Shown piece by piece: positions 5,168-7,475 of a stretch of 7,475 bases of DNA (its first letter is position 1; each line of letters opens with the position of its first letter). Under the pieces are notes generated by a model. That model searched no databases. It saw only the letters and a program-made list of their open reading frames with translations, and was not told the origin of the DNA. Both the position numbers and the translations under genes were made by a program. The DNA lies in NCBI GenBank assembly GCA_022843345.1, contig JALHNW010000084.1, positions 1 through 7,475 on the forward strand, given 5' to 3'. Origin of the DNA: Rubritepida sp. (GTDB lineage Bacteria > Pseudomonadota > Alphaproteobacteria > Acetobacterales > Acetobacteraceae).

Positions 5168-6406
5168 ATGAGCACGAACCAGCGGATCGACGGCGCGCGG
5201 CTGTGGGACAGCCTGATGGAGATGGCGCGGATCGGCGCCACGCCCAAGGGCGGCGTGAAGCGCCTGACCCTGACGGAGGTGGACCGGCAGGGCCGCGACA
5301 CCTTCATCCAATGGTGCGAGGCGCTGGGGCTTTCGGTGCGGGTGGATTCCATCGGCAACATCTTCGCCCGCCGCGAGGGGCGCGACCCCGCGCGCCCACC
5401 CGTGCTGATGGGCAGCCACCTGGACAGCCAGCCCACGGGCGGGAAGTTCGACGGCGCGCTGGGCGTCATCGCGGGGCTGGAGGTGATGCGGAGCCTGGCC
5501 GAGCACCGCATCGAGACCCAGGCGCCGATCGAGCTGGTCAACTGGACCGACGAGGAAGGCAGCCGCTTCGGGCGCTCGCTGATGGGCAGCGGCGTCTGGG
5601 CCGGCGTGTATGACGAGGCGATGGTGAACGCCCTGCCGGATTTGGAGGGCGTGACCGTGGGCGCGGCGCTGGACGCCATCGGCTACCGCGGCCCGCACCC
5701 GGCGCGGCCCTTCCCGGCCGATTCCTACTTCGAGCTGCACATCGAGCAGGGGCCGATCCTGGAGCGCGAGGGGGCGGCCATCGGCATCGTCACCGGCGGG
5801 CAGGCGCAGGTGTGGTTTGATGCGGTCATCACCGGCCAGGACGCCCATGCCGGCACCACGCCCCCCTCGACCCGGCGCGACGCGCTGGTGGCGGCGGCGC
5901 GGGTGATCGCGCGCGTGGACGCGCTGATGCGGGAGCGCGGCGAGGACGGGCGCGGCACGGTGGGCTTCCTCCAGGTCCTGCCCAATTCCTGCAACGTGGT
6001 GCCGGGCGAGGTGCGCTTCTCCGTCGAGTTCCGCCATCCGCGCACGGCGGAGATCGAGTCGCTGGCCGCGTCCTTCCCCGCCGAGGCCGCGGCCCTGGTG
6101 GCGGAGAATGGCTGCACGCTGGAGCTGCGCGAGAAGCTGCGCTTCGCCCACCAGCCCTTCGACGAGGCCTGCATCGGCCTGGTGCGCGACGCGGCGGCGC
6201 TGCTGGGGCTGGCGGCGCGCGAGATCGTCTCGGGCGCGGGGCACGACGCGGTCTACGTGGCGCGCCACGTGCCGACCGCGATGATCTTCACCCCCTGCAA
6301 GGACGGGCTGTCGCACAACGAGGCCGAGAGCATCGAGCCGCACGAGGCCCAGGCCGGATGCCAGGTGCTGTTCGAGGCGGTGGTGGCCCGCGCGGGACGC
6401 GCGTAG
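5168..6406 (+). CDS. M20 family zinc hydrolase (N-carbamoyl-L-amino-acid hydrolase / allantoate amidohydrolase group)
   Basis: This 412-residue protein belongs to the hydantoinase/carbamoylase amidase subgroup of M20 metallopeptidases, which remove carbamoyl or ureido groups from amino acids, allantoate or beta-ureidopropionate. Metal ligands are visible as H84 and nearby D86 in G-S-H-L-D-S, D95 in K-F-D-G-A-L-G-V, E129/E130 in D-E-E-G, H191 in E-L-H-I-E-Q-G-P, and H383 in G-L-S-H-N-E-A-E. Substrate-side residues H227 (D-A-H-A-G-T-T-P), N276 (C-N-V-V-P-G) and R289 are also present. Spacing and length fit a full, dimeric, cytoplasmic enzyme with a catalytic domain interrupted by a dimerisation domain. 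Which substrate it uses cannot be decided from sequence alone. No strong Shine-Dalgarno precedes ATG 5168. The stop codon lies in a 24-base tandem duplication. Confidence 0.92.
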   Translation: MSTNQRIDGARLWDSLMEMARIGATPKGGVKRLTLTEVDRQGRDTFIQWCEALGLSVRVDSIGNIFARREGRDPARPPVLMGSHLDSQPTGGKFDGALGVIAGLEVMRSLAEHRIETQAPIELVNWTDEEGSRFGRSLMGSGVWAGVYDEAMVNALPDLEGVTVGAALDAIGYRGPHPARPFPADSYFELHIEQGPILEREGAAIGIVTGGQAQVWFDAVITGQDAHAGTTPPSTRRDALVAAARVIARVDALMRERGEDGRGTVGFLQVLPNSCNVVPGEVRFSVEFRHPRTAEIESLAASFPAEAAALVAENGCTLELREKLRFAHQPFDEACIGLVRDAAALLGLAAREIVSGAGHDAVYVARHVPTAMIFTPCKDGLSHNEAESIEPHEAQAGCQVLFEAVVARAGRA

Positions 6407-6437
6407 GGTTCGGGCGCGGGACGCGCGTAGGGCGGGC
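6390..6437. repeat. 24-base tandem duplication spanning the hydrolase stop codon
   Basis: Units 6390-6413 and 6414-6437 share their first 19 bases exactly (gcgcgggacgcgcgtaggg) and differ at the end. The first copy contains the last codons and TAG of the M20 hydrolase. The second copy repeats the TAG in the same frame at 6428-6430. The divergent end of the second unit forms the left arm of the hairpin at 6431-6449. Confidence 0.8.
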
Positions 6438-6449
6438 ATCTAGCCCGCC
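6431..6449. terminator. Hairpin between convergent hydrolase and GGDEF-EAL genes
   Basis: GGCGGGC (6431-6437) and GCCCGCC (6443-6449) form a perfect seven-pair stem with a five-base loop. The loop and adjacent arm contain the stop codon of the minus-strand gene (6442-6440). Its place between two converging genes suits a bidirectional transcript end, but neither side has a T-run, so standard intrinsic termination is doubtful. Confidence 0.4.
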
Positions 6450-7475
6450 GCCACCTGCGCCGGGCCGGGCGCGAATTGCCGCAGCAGCTCGGCCGGCGGC
6501 ATGGCGCGGGCCATCAGCCAGCCCTGGATGACGTGGCAGCCCAGCCGTTCCAGCGCCTCGGCCTGCGCCTCCGTCTCCACCCCTTCCGCGATCACCTCGA
6601 TGCCCATGGAGCGGGCCATGGCCATGGTCGTGCGCAGGATGGCGTAGGCCTTCGGGTCGTCCGGCAGCAGGGAGACGTTGCAGCGGTCCAGCTTCAGCCG
6701 CTGCACGGGCAGGTTGACGACGTGGGTCAGGTTGGAATGGCCGGCGCCGAAATCGTCCAGCGCCAGCGGCACGCCGATCTCGTGGATCGCGCCCATGGTG
6801 CGGGCCACGCCGGGCAGGTCGCGCACCGCCAGGTCCTCGGGGATCTCGATCTCCAGCGCCTCAGGCGGCAGGGCGTGCTCCTCCAGCACCGCGCGCAGCT
6901 GGCCGGCGAAGCGCGGGTCGTGCAGCGTGACGGAGGAGATGTTGATGCCCAGCCGCGGCGGCGCCCCCGGCACGCCCAGCCAGGATTTCTGGAGCGCGGC
7001 GGCGGTGCGGAGCACCCACAGGTCCAGCTCGGGCAGCAGCCCGGCCTCGCCCGCCGCGGCCAGGATCTCGGGCGGCGGCACCCAGCGGGCCAGGCGCTTC
7101 GAGTTCCAGCGGATCAGCGCCTCGCCGCCGTCGAGCTTCCCGGTGCGGCGGTCGAACTGCGGTTGGACGTGCAGTTCCAGCTCGCCCGCGCGCAGCGCCT
7201 CCACGAAGGCCTCGCGCAGGCGGTCGCGCCGCTCGGCGCGTTCCAGCAGGGCGGGGTCGAAGGCGCGCAGGGCGTCGCGGCCGCTGGCCTTGGCCTCCAG
7301 CGTCGCCAGGTTGGCGGCGCGCAGCAAGGCCTCCGGCTCGCGCCCGTGCAGCGGCGCGCAGGCGATGCCCAGGCTGGCGCTCAGCGCCAGCGAGGCGCAG
7401 TGCTGGCGGTAGGGCAGGATCAGCGCATGGCGCAGCCGCTCGCCCAGGGTCATCGCGTCATCGCACAGGGCGCCG
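6440..7475 (-). CDS. GGDEF-EAL domain protein, probable cyclic-di-GMP phosphodiesterase, 5'-partial
   Basis: The frame is open to the window edge, so the N-terminus is missing. ATG 7453 lies inside the GGDEF domain and is not the true start; numbering here begins at that Met. Residues 1-67 are the end of a GGDEF domain (S-A-S-L-G-I-A, then A-N-L-A-T-L-E-A-K-A-S-G-R-D). Its catalytic motif lies outside the window. The EAL domain spans about residues 78-328. Catalytic residues are intact: E111-A-L, N171 (I-N-I-S-S), E203, D233-D234 (D-D-F-G-A-G), K254, E290 and E293 (A-E-G-V-E-T), and Q310. It should hydrolyse cyclic-di-GMP to pGpG, lowering the signal that favours sessile life. One difference is Pro205 where most members have Thr. 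The gene is convergent with the M20 hydrolase, with 33 bases between their stop codons. Confidence 0.92.
   Translation of the reverse strand, partial: GALCDDAMTLGERLRHALILPYRQHCASLALSASLGIACAPLHGREPEALLRAANLATLEAKASGRDALRAFDPALLERAERRDRLREAFVEALRAGELELHVQPQFDRRTGKLDGGEALIRWNSKRLARWVPPPEILAAAGEAGLLPELDLWVLRTAAALQKSWLGVPGAPPRLGINISSVTLHDPRFAGQLRAVLEEHALPPEALEIEIPEDLAVRDLPGVARTMGAIHEIGVPLALDDFGAGHSNLTHVVNLPVQRLKLDRCNVSLLPDDPKAYAILRTTMAMARSMGIEVIAEGVETEAQAEALERLGCHVIQGWLMARAMPPAELLRQFAPGPAQVAAG

Noticed and set aside
4337..6439. A 700-codon minus-strand open frame joining the class II aldolase to a long N-terminal extension
   Set aside because: The extension is exactly antisense to the well-supported M20 hydrolase and is rich in H, R, A and G, as expected for a GC-rich shadow frame. 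Aldolase similarity begins at ATG 5122.
7451..7453. ATG at 7453 as the start of the EAL protein
   Set aside because: The frame stays open to the window edge, and the sequence just after and before this codon reads as the inside of a GGDEF domain, so the gene begins outside the window.

Overview
The window is very GC-rich, with strong G/C preference at third codon positions. It is densely packed, with short or negative spacing between genes. This and the gene content (long-form ribosomal protein L28, an Atm1-type exporter with the N-x-x-Q and R-x-x-x-R glutathione-site residues, a DUF4743-Nudix protein) suggest a chromosomal segment of an alphaproteobacterium, most likely Rhodospirillales/Acetobacteraceae. 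That placement is inference from gene style, not a search. There are no tRNA or rRNA genes, CRISPR arrays, insertion sequences or phage genes. Every stretch longer than 300 bases is covered by a gene.

Layout. (1) Bases 1-563, plus strand: the C-terminal part of a phytase-like (esterase-like) beta-propeller protein that starts before the window. Its stop codon overlaps that of the convergent rpmB (L28, minus, 560-859). (2) Bases 953-3155, minus strand: an Atm1/ABCB7-type ABC exporter, followed by a small helical protein of unknown function, both pointing towards rpmB. (3) From 3209, plus strand: a DUF4743-Nudix hydrolase of the kind linked to thiamine-diphosphate damage control, divergent from the exporter, followed by a 79-residue unknown gene with a very good ribosome binding site. 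That small gene runs 44 bases antisense into the end of the next gene. (4) Bases 4337-6406: a divergent pair, a class II aldolase/adducin-fold protein (minus) and an M20 zinc hydrolase of the N-carbamoyl-amino-acid hydrolase/allantoate amidohydrolase group (plus). They are separated by only 45 bases. (5) Bases 6440-7475, minus strand: the C-terminal half of a GGDEF-EAL cyclic-di-GMP protein, cut by the window edge and with its EAL catalytic residues intact.

Function. Most of these are independent housekeeping or metabolic units. The exporter and the Nudix enzyme share a short divergent control region and both fit stress or metabolite-damage management. The aldolase-fold protein and the amidohydrolase share another such region and may belong to one small-molecule catabolic route. 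Both links rest on context only.

I found no convincing undescribed multi-gene system. The most interesting leftovers are non-coding. They are a leader before the 79-residue gene in which nine bases can pair with its Shine-Dalgarno sequence, a very stable hairpin in the likely rpmB leader, an imperfect palindrome between the exporter and Nudix genes, and a 24-base tandem duplication that repeats the stop codon of the M20 hydrolase.
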